This document shows positions 26,509 to 34,675 of a stretch of 64,000 nucleotides of DNA, in pieces. Both the position numbers and the translations under genes were made by a program. Within the stretch, counting starts at the first letter, position 1; each line of letters starts with the position of its first letter. Origin of the DNA: Paenibacillus sp. 453mf (GTDB lineage: Bacteria > Bacillota > Bacilli > Paenibacillales > Paenibacillaceae); the NCBI RefSeq assembly GCF_900116105.1, contig NZ_FPAC01000001.1, positions 1,478,862 to 1,542,861 on the forward strand, read 5' to 3'. The notes beneath the pieces were generated by a model, which did no database searches, was not told the DNA's origin, and worked only from the letters and a program-made list of their open reading frames with translations.

Positions 26509-26880
26509 TTGAGAAATTTAAATTTGCTCGTTGTGCTTCTGTTCCTATGTATTGTAGGCTGCAGTGTTCCCAGTAAGGAAACGGACCTGTCTTATTTTCT
26601 ATCTGATACAGAAGGGATGTACACCATTCATCTGTTCCGCGACGCGAGCACGGATCTCGATAACGAGCTGCTTGAATATATGAACTCAAGTGAGGAATTA
26701 CTAGAGGTCATTCGAGGTATACAATTGTATAACGTTAATACAGTCGACAACCAGATAAAAGCGGATAAAGCAGATATTGATGAAATCCCAACGATGATGA
26801 TTACCAATGACAAAGAAGTTGTCCTGCGTACCCAGAGCATTGAGGAAGTGAAGAAATATTTTGAAAATATAATTAACTGA
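26509..26880 (+). CDS. Small lipoprotein, thioredoxin-like remnant fold possible
   Basis: TTG 26509 start after GTGAGGGG. Signal peptide with lipobox CIVGCS. The 100-residue mature part ends DEIPTMMITNDKEVVLRTQ, which resembles the cis-Pro strand of thioredoxin-like proteins, but no CxxC is present. It follows the GH18-like gene by 12 bp and is probably co-transcribed with it. Function unknown. Confidence 0.62.
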   Translation: MRNLNLLVVLLFLCIVGCSVPSKETDLSYFLSDTEGMYTIHLFRDASTDLDNELLEYMNSSEELLEVIRGIQLYNVNTVDNQIKADKADIDEIPTMMITNDKEVVLRTQSIEEVKKYFENIIN

Positions 26881-26906
26881 ATAAAGACGCCAAAATAAAG
26901 ATTATT

Positions 26907-26950
26907 AGCCGCTGCTTTCATTTATTGTTGACAGCGGCTTATTTATATTT
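26907..26950 (+). terminator. Terminator after the lipoprotein gene
   Basis: AGCCGCTG and CAGCGGCT form a perfect 8-bp stem followed by a T-rich tail. Confidence 0.75.
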
Positions 26951-27023
26951 TGCTGGTACGAACCGGGAGAGAATAACTATAATAAGGTAATGTGATAAAT
27001 GCGAATAGGAAAGGGTGGATAGA

Positions 27024-27902
27024 ATGGGCGTGCCGACATTTCTTGAAACAGGTCATATGACAGAAGGTTTTCCTATCAGAGTTATTCATACTGGCGATCA
27101 ATTCAATTATGCAGCTCATTGGCATGAAGAGGTAGAGATGGTGTTCGTCAAAGGGGAATACGGACGCATAGGCGTGAACAATTGTATGTATGAGCTCCAA
27201 AAAGGCGATGTGCTTGTGATTAAGCCGGGAGATGTACATTGTTTTTTGCCGGGTACACAGAATTTGACCATTATTTTATTTCGGATGGAGCTGTTTACGG
27301 GCAGCTTTATTGAAGATAATGATTGGCTAAGTATGAAGCAGTTATTTAATAAAACAACTGTTATTCCTGCTTCCACATGTAAAGAAAGAGACTTAGGGGA
27401 GTACGTCATTTCGTTGTCAGCCGAAGAAAGCAACAGGCAGGCAGGATACAAATGGGCAATGATAGCACGATTGTATGATTTTATTGTACAGCTCCTGCGA
27501 ACTAAAGGCCTGTGCGAGGATTCCGATGCGCTTAACTGGCAAATTACAACCTCGAAGAAATTCGAGTTCATTGAGGGTGTATGTAAATATCTGGAAGAGC
27601 ATTACTCCGAGAATATCAAGCTGGATCAAGTCGCTGACCATATTAAATTCAGCAAATTTTACGTCTGCAAGCTGTTCAAGGATATTAAGGGCATCACACT
27701 GATGGAGTACCTGAATCACTTTCGGATCATCAAATCGGAATGGGCGCTGCTGTTCAGTGAGGATTCCATTCTTGATATTGCTGTAAGCCACGGGTTTAAC
27801 AATATTAACTCATTTAACCGTCTGTTCAAAAAATATAATGACTGCACGCCGTCCGATTTTCGAAAGAAGCACAAGACAAACAACACAAAATATGAAGGAT
27901 GA
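27024..27902 (+). CDS. AraC-family regulator with cupin sensor domain
   Basis: The ATG at 27024 has AGGAAAGGG upstream; GTG 27015 is an alternative. The N-terminal cupin (about residues 15-110) has HWHEEVEMVFV and GDVLVIKPGDVHCF. The C-terminal double helix-turn-helix covers about 190-285 (FSKFYVCKLFKDIKG, NINSFNRLFKKY). It lies directly upstream of a sugar ABC operon whose promoter has a poor -35 box, so it is probably the activator of that operon, responding to an oligosaccharide. Confidence 0.87.
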   Translation: MGVPTFLETGHMTEGFPIRVIHTGDQFNYAAHWHEEVEMVFVKGEYGRIGVNNCMYELQKGDVLVIKPGDVHCFLPGTQNLTIILFRMELFTGSFIEDNDWLSMKQLFNKTTVIPASTCKERDLGEYVISLSAEESNRQAGYKWAMIARLYDFIVQLLRTKGLCEDSDALNWQITTSKKFEFIEGVCKYLEEHYSENIKLDQVADHIKFSKFYVCKLFKDIKGITLMEYLNHFRIIKSEWALLFSEDSILDIAVSHGFNNINSFNRLFKKYNDCTPSDFRKKHKTNNTKYEG

Positions 27903-27917
27903 TGAACAATATCGGTG

Positions 27918-27969
27918 AAGAAAGCCCACTTCGAAATCAATATAATCGAATAAAATGTAAGCGTTTCCT
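27918..27969 (+). promoter_or_regulatory. Sugar ABC operon promoter and cre box
   Basis: A TATAAT -10 box lies at 27941-27946 with a poor -35 (AAGAAA at 27918), fitting an activator-dependent promoter. TGTAAGCGTTTCCT (27956-27969) matches the CcpA cre consensus TGWAARCGYTWNCW at all positions and covers the expected transcription start, so glucose repression is expected. Confidence 0.75.
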
Positions 27970-27988
27970 TAAATAAAGGAGGGGGCTC

Positions 27989-29290
27989 ATGAAGAAATTT
28001 TATTGTCAGCTGGATTCAAAGAGTAAACGTCATCATTTAGCGCTGCTTGTTCTACTATGCTCAGTCGTATTGCTGTCAGGCTGTCAGCTTCAGGCTATGG
28101 CCGAATCTAATGATAACGAGATCACGGTGTGGAGCTTTACGGATGAAGCCGGCTATGCGATTGAAAAGTTCGAAGAGAAGTACCCGGACATCAAGGTTAA
28201 TTTTATCAACATTCCGGGCAACTTCTATATCACGAAGCTAAAGTCGGCACTGCAGACCAGCTCCAAGGCACCTGATGTCTTTATGATTGAAAACGCTAAC
28301 ATACGAGAGCTGATTGATGTACCTTACCTGCAAAATCTGTCTGAGGCACCTTATAATGCGGACGAACTGCTTCCTGAGCAGTACCCTTTTGTCCAGGCCA
28401 ATGAGAAAGACAGTGAAGGCCATGTTAGAGCACTTGGCTATCAGGCAACTCCGGGCGCCATCTATTACCGGCGTGATCTGGCGAAGGAATATTTGGGGAC
28501 AGATGATCCCGAAGAGGTCAGCAAGCAGATTGATACCTGGGATAAAATCTTTGAGATTGGCGAGCGGGTACAGCAGGAGAGTGGCAATCAAGTGCATGCT
28601 CTGGCGAACTGGAACGCGATCTCGAACTCCTATGACGGAATTCCCTGGGTACAAGATGGTAAGTTTGTCATGGACGATACTTATCTGGAAATTCTGGATC
28701 TGGTTAGGGAAGCGAGAGAACGCAAGGTGCTTGCTGAATATGAAGAAGGAAGCGCAGGCTCAGCTGCCTCCATGCAAAAGGGTACAGTCATGTTTTACCC
28801 AGCCGCCACCTGGGGGCTTCAATACACCTTCAAAGCTAATGCGCCGGATACTTCTGGCATGTGGGGGCTTGCTCAAGGACCGACAGGATTTAGCTCGGGC
28901 GGAACCTATATTGCCATGTACAGCAATAGCGACAAGAAGGATCTTGCTTGGAAGTTTATTGAATTTTATAACTTTGATCATGAATTTCTGTCTCAGCTTG
29001 CACAGGAGCAGGATTATTTTACGAGCAATATGATTGTGAATGATCAGCTGGCAAAGACAGTGACATCGGATTATCTTGGCGGGCAGAAGCATTTTGAATT
29101 CTTCTCAGAGGCAGCGAAAGACGTACCCGTCTATGAAAGAACCAAATACGATACCGTGATTAACAACGACATATTCAAGAACGTTCTTCAGCTGTACCTA
29201 AACAACGATATTCAAACAAAGGAGGAAGCGGTAGAGAGAATTAAACGCGACGTCAAATTGAGATTTCCAGAGCTCGAAGGATTGGAGTGA
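27989..29290 (+). CDS. Extracellular sugar-binding lipoprotein (family 1)
   Basis: 433 residues, start ATG 27989 after GGAGGGGG. Signal peptide with lipobox LLSGC. The fold is of maltose/oligosaccharide-binding type (EITVWSFTDEAGYAIEKFEEKYP; SSKAPDVFMIENANIRELI). It is the first gene of an operon with two permeases. A nearby GH53 galactanase suggests a galacto-oligosaccharide as ligand, but this is inference only. Confidence 0.87.
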   Translation: MKKFYCQLDSKSKRHHLALLVLLCSVVLLSGCQLQAMAESNDNEITVWSFTDEAGYAIEKFEEKYPDIKVNFINIPGNFYITKLKSALQTSSKAPDVFMIENANIRELIDVPYLQNLSEAPYNADELLPEQYPFVQANEKDSEGHVRALGYQATPGAIYYRRDLAKEYLGTDDPEEVSKQIDTWDKIFEIGERVQQESGNQVHALANWNAISNSYDGIPWVQDGKFVMDDTYLEILDLVREARERKVLAEYEEGSAGSAASMQKGTVMFYPAATWGLQYTFKANAPDTSGMWGLAQGPTGFSSGGTYIAMYSNSDKKDLAWKFIEFYNFDHEFLSQLAQEQDYFTSNMIVNDQLAKTVTSDYLGGQKHFEFFSEAAKDVPVYERTKYDTVINNDIFKNVLQLYLNNDIQTKEEAVERIKRDVKLRFPELEGLE

Positions 29291-29345
29291 AATGCTGAAT
29301 ACGAATGAACGTCAATGTGAATCCGATGACGGGGGGTACAAATGA

Positions 29346-30236
29346 ATGTTTGCTAAATCCATACGCAAAGACCACTATGGTTATTATTTTATTGCTCCGT
29401 TTTTCATCATCTTCCTCATATTTGGACTTTATCCGATTCTGTATAGCTTATACATCAGTTTCACCAACTGGGACGGGATTACGACACCGGAGTTCGTTGG
29501 TCTCGGCAATTATGTGGCGGTCGTGCAGGATCCGCTCTTTTGGAAAACACTGTTTAATACGTTGTTTATTTGGGGGATTTCGGTTGTTCCTCAGCTGACC
29601 GTTTCGCTGGTGCTGGCCTTTATTCTTAACGACAAGCTTCTCAGGGGAAGAGATTTTTTCAGAGCGGTGTATTTCTTTCCGAACATCGTCACTGCTGCAT
29701 CCCTTGGCTTGCTGGTCAGCTTGATCTTTGATTGGCAGTCCGGGGGACTCAATCACTTTCTTGTACAAGTTGGTCTAATTGAGAACCCAATCAACTGGAA
29801 GAACGATCCTTGGATCATGCGGCTAATCGTATCTGCCATCCTGTTCTTTCAGTATTTCGGCTACTCGATGGTGATCTATCTTGCAGGCTTGCAGGGCATT
29901 GATCCTTCCTTGCAGGAAGCCGCTCAAATTGACGGAGCGGAGAAAAAGCATATCTTCCTTCACATCATCGTTCCTATGCTGCGTCCGATTATTTTGTTTC
30001 AGGTTATTACGTCCATTATCGGCGGAATTCAAATCTTTGATCAGCCCTTTACACTGACGAACGGAACCGGAGGACCCGACAGGGCAGCGATGACGAGCAT
30101 TATGTACCTGTACAATGTTGCTTTCCAAAGCACGCGCTTTGGTTACGGAGCAGCCATCGCCTTCTGCCTATTCGTTATCATTATTTTGTTCTCGGTTGCA
30201 TCGTTCGTGATGACTAAACGCAAGAGCAGCTCATAA
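29346..30236 (+). CDS. ABC sugar permease, MalF/LacF type
   Basis: 296 residues with six membrane helices and the EAA loop QEAAQIDGAEKKHIF (about residues 195-210). The start ATG 29346 follows GGGGGG. It is the second gene of the operon and pairs with the MalG-type subunit that starts 10 bp downstream. No ATPase is encoded nearby; a shared MsmX-type ATPase is expected. Confidence 0.88.
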   Translation: MFAKSIRKDHYGYYFIAPFFIIFLIFGLYPILYSLYISFTNWDGITTPEFVGLGNYVAVVQDPLFWKTLFNTLFIWGISVVPQLTVSLVLAFILNDKLLRGRDFFRAVYFFPNIVTAASLGLLVSLIFDWQSGGLNHFLVQVGLIENPINWKNDPWIMRLIVSAILFFQYFGYSMVIYLAGLQGIDPSLQEAAQIDGAEKKHIFLHIIVPMLRPIILFQVITSIIGGIQIFDQPFTLTNGTGGPDRAAMTSIMYLYNVAFQSTRFGYGAAIAFCLFVIIILFSVASFVMTKRKSSS

Positions 30237-30245
30237 GAGAGGGGA

Positions 30246-31130
30246 ATGAGGATGCAAACGGCCAAACCTTTAGAGCAAAGCATGGCTTATGAGAGAAAAG
30301 CAAAGGCAAATCGGCTTACACCCGGCAAAGTGTTAATATACTTTTTCCTAATTGTGCTAGCCATTATATGTATCATCCCGTTCTATCTCATGCTGATCTA
30401 TTCCACCCATAACAATGCTACCATCGCGTCGACCTTTACTTTTCTTCCGGGTTCATTCCTGCCCGACAATTATGTCAATATGGCTTCCAAGATCAATATC
30501 TGGCGGGGCTTTGGGAACAGCTTCTTCATCGCAGGAGCTTCTACGATCCTCTCACTGTACATCGGTGCCTTAACGGCATTTGGATTTGCCAAATATAAAT
30601 TCAAAGGCCGCACGTGGCTGTTCCTGTTCCTGCTGGCGACAATGATGGTACCCGGACAGCTGGCGCTGATCGGGATGTATCGACTGTTCAGTACACTTGG
30701 TATGCTGGACAGCTATGCAGCCATTATACTTCCTGCAGCAGCGAATGCCTTCAACGTATTCTTTATCAAGCAATTCATTGAGAGCAGCATCCCGGATGAG
30801 ATTATCGAGTCATCACGGGTCGATGGGAGCGGAGAGTTCAGAACCTTCAACCAGATCGTGCTGCCGATCCTTGGCCCGGCGGTAGCGGCGCTTGGAATAT
30901 TCACATTCATTGGCTCATGGAACAATTTCCTAACCCCACTTGTGCTGTTCTTCTCCTTGGATAAATATCCGCTTCCCGTGCTCGTTGCTCTGGTACAAGG
31001 ATATTATGGCATGGATTACGGGCTCTTGTACTTGGGTGTGGCGATCTCCATTGTACCGATCATTATCGTGTTCGCCGTGTTCTCCAGACAGATTATTGGC
31101 AGCGTTGCGCTTGGCGCGGTAAAGGGATAA
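30246..31130 (+). CDS. ABC sugar permease, MalG/LacG type
   Basis: 294 residues. The EAA-type loop is ESSRVDGSGEFRTF (about residues 188-201), and the C-terminal SRQIIGSVALGAVKG is typical. Six membrane helices are visible. It starts 10 bp after the MalF-type gene, with GAGAGGGG upstream. Last gene of the operon; a terminator follows. Confidence 0.88.
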   Translation: MRMQTAKPLEQSMAYERKAKANRLTPGKVLIYFFLIVLAIICIIPFYLMLIYSTHNNATIASTFTFLPGSFLPDNYVNMASKINIWRGFGNSFFIAGASTILSLYIGALTAFGFAKYKFKGRTWLFLFLLATMMVPGQLALIGMYRLFSTLGMLDSYAAIILPAAANAFNVFFIKQFIESSIPDEIIESSRVDGSGEFRTFNQIVLPILGPAVAALGIFTFIGSWNNFLTPLVLFFSLDKYPLPVLVALVQGYYGMDYGLLYLGVAISIVPIIIVFAVFSRQIIGSVALGAVKG

Positions 31131-31154
31131 AGAACGCAATCGCTATTAGGTAAG

Positions 31155-31207
31155 AAGACAAGGTTCATGTGAGTTCTACCGTACTCATGTGAAGCTTGTC
31201 TTTTTTT
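31155..31207 (+). terminator. Terminator of the sugar ABC operon
   Basis: AAGACAAG and CTTGTCTT form the outer stem, extended inside by TTCA/TGAA, with seven T residues after. Confidence 0.8.
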
Positions 31208-31220
31208 CATTGCTACCTAA

Positions 31221-31568
31221 ATTCTGACTGATGGTACTGTAACCCTCGTGTTCGGCATCCAGCAATTTTATGGTGACTATGCAAAGCAAGTATACCGATC
31301 AACGTCAACAGTTACAGACTCCAAAACCGGTAAAACACAAACTATTCAAATGGTTACTAAATCCGATCTAATCGATCCGACTTTTAACAAACCAATCATT
31401 AATTCAGTAAATTATAATAACGTGCTGAACAATGGAGGTTACGGGGAGACGGAAGGACCTAATCTATTTGTAAAAGACCTTCCTGCAGCCATTGCAGAGA
31501 CTCTCTCCAGCGGTACCGAAGAGGTACTTTATATCTCTAACGTTCAGTATGTAAGGGGAATATACTGA
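31221..31568 (+). pseudogene. Unrecognised gene fragment without a proper start
   Basis: An open frame of about 115 codons starts directly after a stop (31218-31220) and has no ribosome site; the first possible start is GTG 31248. It reads like genuine protein (FGIQQFYGDYAKQVYRS near the start, LFVKDLPAAIAETLSSG later) and is probably the C-terminal remainder of a 5'-deleted gene at the edge of the accessory scar. No family is recognised. Confidence 0.45.
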
Positions 31569-31626
31569 ATATAAATTTAGGGAGTTGTTAATAGAAAAGA
31601 TTGAATGTCAATTTCAAACATACTAA

Positions 31627-32619
31627 TACATAAGCTATTACGAAGAGAATGGTGTTCGGAATCGCTATTATTATGATAGTAACCAGATCATAGCAGAAGC
31701 CGAAGTAGTTGATGGGAAGCCAATTCATAAGGCTACCTATATCCGTGGAAAAGAACTAGAAGCAATTGATTATGCAGATGGTTCAAGAGTGTATGTGTTA
31801 TCCAACGGTCATGGAGATATTACTGAGTTGCAGGATAATACAGGTCAGACTCTAAACAGCTCTTATGATGTTTGGGGCAATATTCTTTCTCAGGAAGAAC
31901 TAGTACACAATCCTTTCCGCTATTCAGGGGAATACTGGGATGATTCTACAAAACTACAGTACTTAAGAACTCGCTGGTATGACCCAAATATTGGTCGGTT
32001 TATTAATGAGGATACGTATGAAGATGAGCTAAATAATTCGCTTAGTTTGAATCTTTATACGTATGTGCATAATAATCCCTTAATTTATGCTGACCCGACT
32101 GGTCATAAAATTTGGCTTATTCATGGTACATTTAGTAATCCGGAAACTTGGACTCCAGAGTTTAAAGAGTATATTGGTGAATTGTATGATGAAGATGTTT
32201 CTACTCATCGTTGGACTGGTGGAAATGATAAACCTGCAAGAAAAGAAGGGTCTGAAGCATTAGCTGATGAAATAATTTAATGGAGAGAAGAGAATCTTGA
32301 TGAACCTATTAGATTGGTAGGTCATAGTCATGGAGGAAATGTTGCGATTATGGTGGCTAATCTATTAGGTGATGAAGACATAAAAGTTGAAACTCTTGTG
32401 ACGATCGCAACACCTGTTAGAGGATATCAGCTTAAACAAGAAGTAGGACAGCACCTTCATGTATATAACGAACGTGATGGAGTTCAAGTTAACGGAGGAA
32501 GTATATGGTTACTAGGGAAGGCACGTCGAACATTTAATAATGCAGGGAATGTGAAAGTAGAAGTTGATAAAAAGTACGATGGAATTGAGTCTCACTCGGT
32601 AATGCATTCTAACGTTTGA
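31627..32619 (+). pseudogene. Rhs/YD-repeat toxin C-terminus, 5'-deleted and nonsense-interrupted
   Basis: The frame begins without a start (after a stop at 31624) in YD-repeat-like sequence (RNRYYYDSNQIIAEAEV). It passes through the Rhs core signature (FRYSGEYWDDST, LQYLRTRWYDPNIGRFINED, NNPLIYADPTGH, the usual pre-toxin boundary) and enters a C-terminal domain KIWLIHGTFSN. An in-frame TAA (32278-32280) interrupts it, after which the same frame continues WREENLDE to the nucleophile elbow VGHSHGGN and on to 32619. The C-terminal domain is an alpha/beta hydrolase with Gly-His-Ser-His-Gly, like lipase-type polymorphic toxins. It is broken at both the start and the stop. Confidence 0.75.
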
Positions 32620-32741
32620 AAAAGTATGTTCAAGGACTATTAGCAGATTTCTATGTAAAATCATAATTATTCGTTGGTATATAAAGGACTGCAATTAGCA
32701 GACCTCATATATTTCAAATAATTATTAAAGGGGTGGTGTAT

Positions 32742-33368
32742 TTGCTACAGCTAATAAGAGCTATATGGGTAGTGGCATTATTAATTAATCTATCTGCCGT
32801 TATATGGTTTATCTTAGGAACAACGGCAAATTTCCAACGAGGAATAGATTTGGTATCAACCGTAATTTTTGTCTATTTTGGAATACCATCAATACTGTTA
32901 ATTAGTTTATCAATATTCTTATTTATCAAAAGATGGCTCCCTGCATCATCATGGGGCATAGTTGCTGTGTCTATAATAATTTTATGTATGCTATCATTGA
33001 GTCCAACTTTATTCAAAAATGTCAACAAGAGTGGTTGGTTAACAGAGAATATAGTAACGGACACGTTGCAAATAACAACGGATGGTCAGTATGAATATCA
33101 ATTGGAATTAGTAAATCTATTTCAAAAAAACGGCAATGCTCGGCTCTATATTAAAAGGATTTCTGATGGTGAGGAAATGCATATCCCTTTAGATATGCAT
33201 CTAAATAAAATTAAGGGATTATCAGAGGAAAAGGTGAATTATTGGGTAATGATGGATGGGACTTTTGAGAAAGATAAATATATTATGCATACGACATCAA
33301 AGTTTCCCTTGCCAGATAAAAAGTATAAAGTTGATTTAGAAAAAAGAGAAGCAGTGAAGACGAAATAA
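32742..33368 (+). CDS. Membrane protein, probable immunity protein for the Rhs hydrolase domain
   Basis: TTG 32742 is chosen because AAAGGGGTGG lies just upstream (GTG 32733/32736 would overlap that site). About 208 residues: three membrane helices in the first 100 residues, then a soluble domain (about 105-208) with ITTDGQYEYQLELVNLF. No family recognised. It follows the toxin domain on the same strand by about 120 bp, the normal place for a cognate immunity gene. A membrane location fits a phospholipase-like toxin. Inference from position only. Confidence 0.55.
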   Translation: MLQLIRAIWVVALLINLSAVIWFILGTTANFQRGIDLVSTVIFVYFGIPSILLISLSIFLFIKRWLPASSWGIVAVSIIILCMLSLSPTLFKNVNKSGWLTENIVTDTLQITTDGQYEYQLELVNLFQKNGNARLYIKRISDGEEMHIPLDMHLNKIKGLSEEKVNYWVMMDGTFEKDKYIMHTTSKFPLPDKKYKVDLEKREAVKTK

Positions 33369-33694
33369 AATCGTTTTGTCTAGAAATCCATTGACTCAAG
33401 GTAATAATTAAGATAGCCACATGCGAGAATATTGCTCCATGTGGTTACTTATTGTCCTTTTGACTGAAACCCCACCCAGTACGGATGAATCTATTATGAC
33501 TCAATGAACTTGCATTACCTATGTAATACCCCCGCTGCAACAAAATCTTAATAGCCTTGTACGCACATCTTATGCTTGAATTTTATACCCCAAATAACGC
33601 TATGCCGATACATTGGACTGGTCGATTATGGTCAGATACCACCATGATTGACCTGTTTTTTGTTTTCTTCGTTTTCTCATGTTTTTTTCAAAAT
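33369..33694. other. Intergenic region with a weak hairpin
   Basis: An imperfect hairpin with CCACATG (33417-33423) and CATGTGG (33438-33444) arms may terminate the immunity gene. Nothing else clear is seen. Confidence 0.35.
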
Positions 33695-33709
33695 TATTCG
33701 CAACTGTAG

Positions 33710-34054
33710 AAACTCTACAACGATATTGAGGATGAGAAGGAATTGAATCGCACCTTCTATGATGGAAAGAGCGACAATTATAGTGTAAGCGGTATTCAAA
33801 GGGTTTTGTTTGCAACCATGGAAGGAGTGAAAGTATCAATAGACCGTATTGTAGTTGACTTTACTAATGTGTTTTGGGATTTCTTTAATCCCTTTCAGCT
33901 GCGATTACGTCAGTACTTTAATGCATCTTTTAACGTGCATGAAAAAGGATTCAAGTACCATGTGCATGTAAGAGATGGAGGACATTTTTTGCACATTTCC
34001 TATCAACTTACCTTTGTTCCAAAGTCAAGGATTTTTGTCTTCTTACCCACTTAG
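33710..34054 (+). pseudogene. Unrecognised 5'-truncated gene fragment
   Basis: Open frame of about 114 codons following a stop at 33707, with no ribosome site; TTG 33743 is the first possible start. It reads KLYNDIEDEKELNRTFYDG, then VDFTNVFWDFFNPFQLRL and HVHVRDGGHFLHISYQL. The composition is protein-like. The lack of a start and its place between other remnants suggest a truncated gene. No family recognised. Confidence 0.4.
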
Positions 34055-34117
34055 TGTAACTTTATAAAATAGTACTTACATTACTATAAAACTTTACACC
34101 AACGGAGGAGAAAGAAT

Positions 34118-34189
34118 ATGGGATTTTTAGATGGGTTATTAGGAAATGCTTCGCAGGTGAATTTGACTGATGTTCAAAACATTCAATAG
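34118..34189 (+). pseudogene. N-terminal stub of a PH-domain (YvbH-like) gene
   Basis: ATG 34118 follows a strong ribosome site CGGAGGAG and reads MGFLDGLLGNASQVNLTDV, then stops after 23 codons. Bacillota PH-domain proteins of about 125 residues commonly begin MGFLDGLLGNAS with an acidic run after it, so this looks like the intact start of such a gene whose body has been deleted. Confidence 0.55.
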
Positions 34190-34295
34190 AACACAAATAC
34201 GTGTTGAGCGATTTTCTATTCTCACTCCTGGCTCATTCATTCTTATCGGACAAATGATCAGAGATCTTACATGAATCCAGCAGGATTTTATGACT

Positions 34296-34324
34296 TGGCA
34301 AAGAACTGCTCAATATGTATAATG
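34296..34324 (+). promoter_or_regulatory. Sigma-A promoter of the T-box leader
   Basis: TTGGCA (34296-34301), 17 bp, TATAAT (34319-34324). The first transcribed base would be at about 34331. Confidence 0.8.
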
Positions 34325-34330
34325 GTAAAA

Positions 34331-34630
34331 ATATACATACACCTCATGCGATGATAGGGATTTGCTTCTGTAAGATGATGAAGAGAACTGCCGGCTGGTG
34401 CAAGGCAGGGATTCGAACAGAAGTATAGCTCACCCTGGAGCAGTATAGCTGAATTGAACTCTGAACTGATTGGAAGAGACTTCATTTAGGCTATGCCGGT
34501 TGACCGCCGATATTGGGTTATTCAAGGTTCGGGTGCATTTGTTGTTAGGAACAGCAATCGAACATAGAAGAGTGGTACCGCGAAGGAATTTAGCCTGTCG
34601 CCTCTTTAGAGGCGATGGGCTTTTTTGCGC
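34331..34630 (+). ncRNA. T-box leader (candidate Leu specifier CTC)
   Basis: The canonical T-box core TGGTACCGCG lies at 34573-34582 in AGAGTGGTACCGCGAAGG. It is followed by a terminator hairpin (34592-34626) whose stem can compete with the antiterminator. Upstream, a long Stem-I-like region is present: GCTTCTGT (34349-area) pairs with ACAGAAG (34418-area), enclosing AAGAGAACTGCC and GGTGCAAGGCAG, which resemble the conserved AG bulge and distal loop. The 3' side reads AGCTCACCCTGGAGC; the triplet before ACC is CTC (34430-34432), a leucine codon and my candidate specifier. The specifier call is tentative; the T-box itself is firm. Confidence 0.85.
34592..34626 (+). terminator. T-box-controlled terminator
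   Basis: AGCC and TCGCCTCT pair with AGAGGCGA and GGCT, followed by seven T residues. It lies about 50 bp before the methyltransferase start. Confidence 0.85.
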
Positions 34631-34675
34631 CAAGCATGCATTTTAGCTAGAGATATATTACAGGGGGAAGGTCAT

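Noticed and set aside
28314-29033. 239-codon alternative frame inside the sugar-binding protein gene
   Set aside because: Fully overlaps a well-supported lipoprotein gene; translation is Arg/Cys/Leu-rich shadow sequence.
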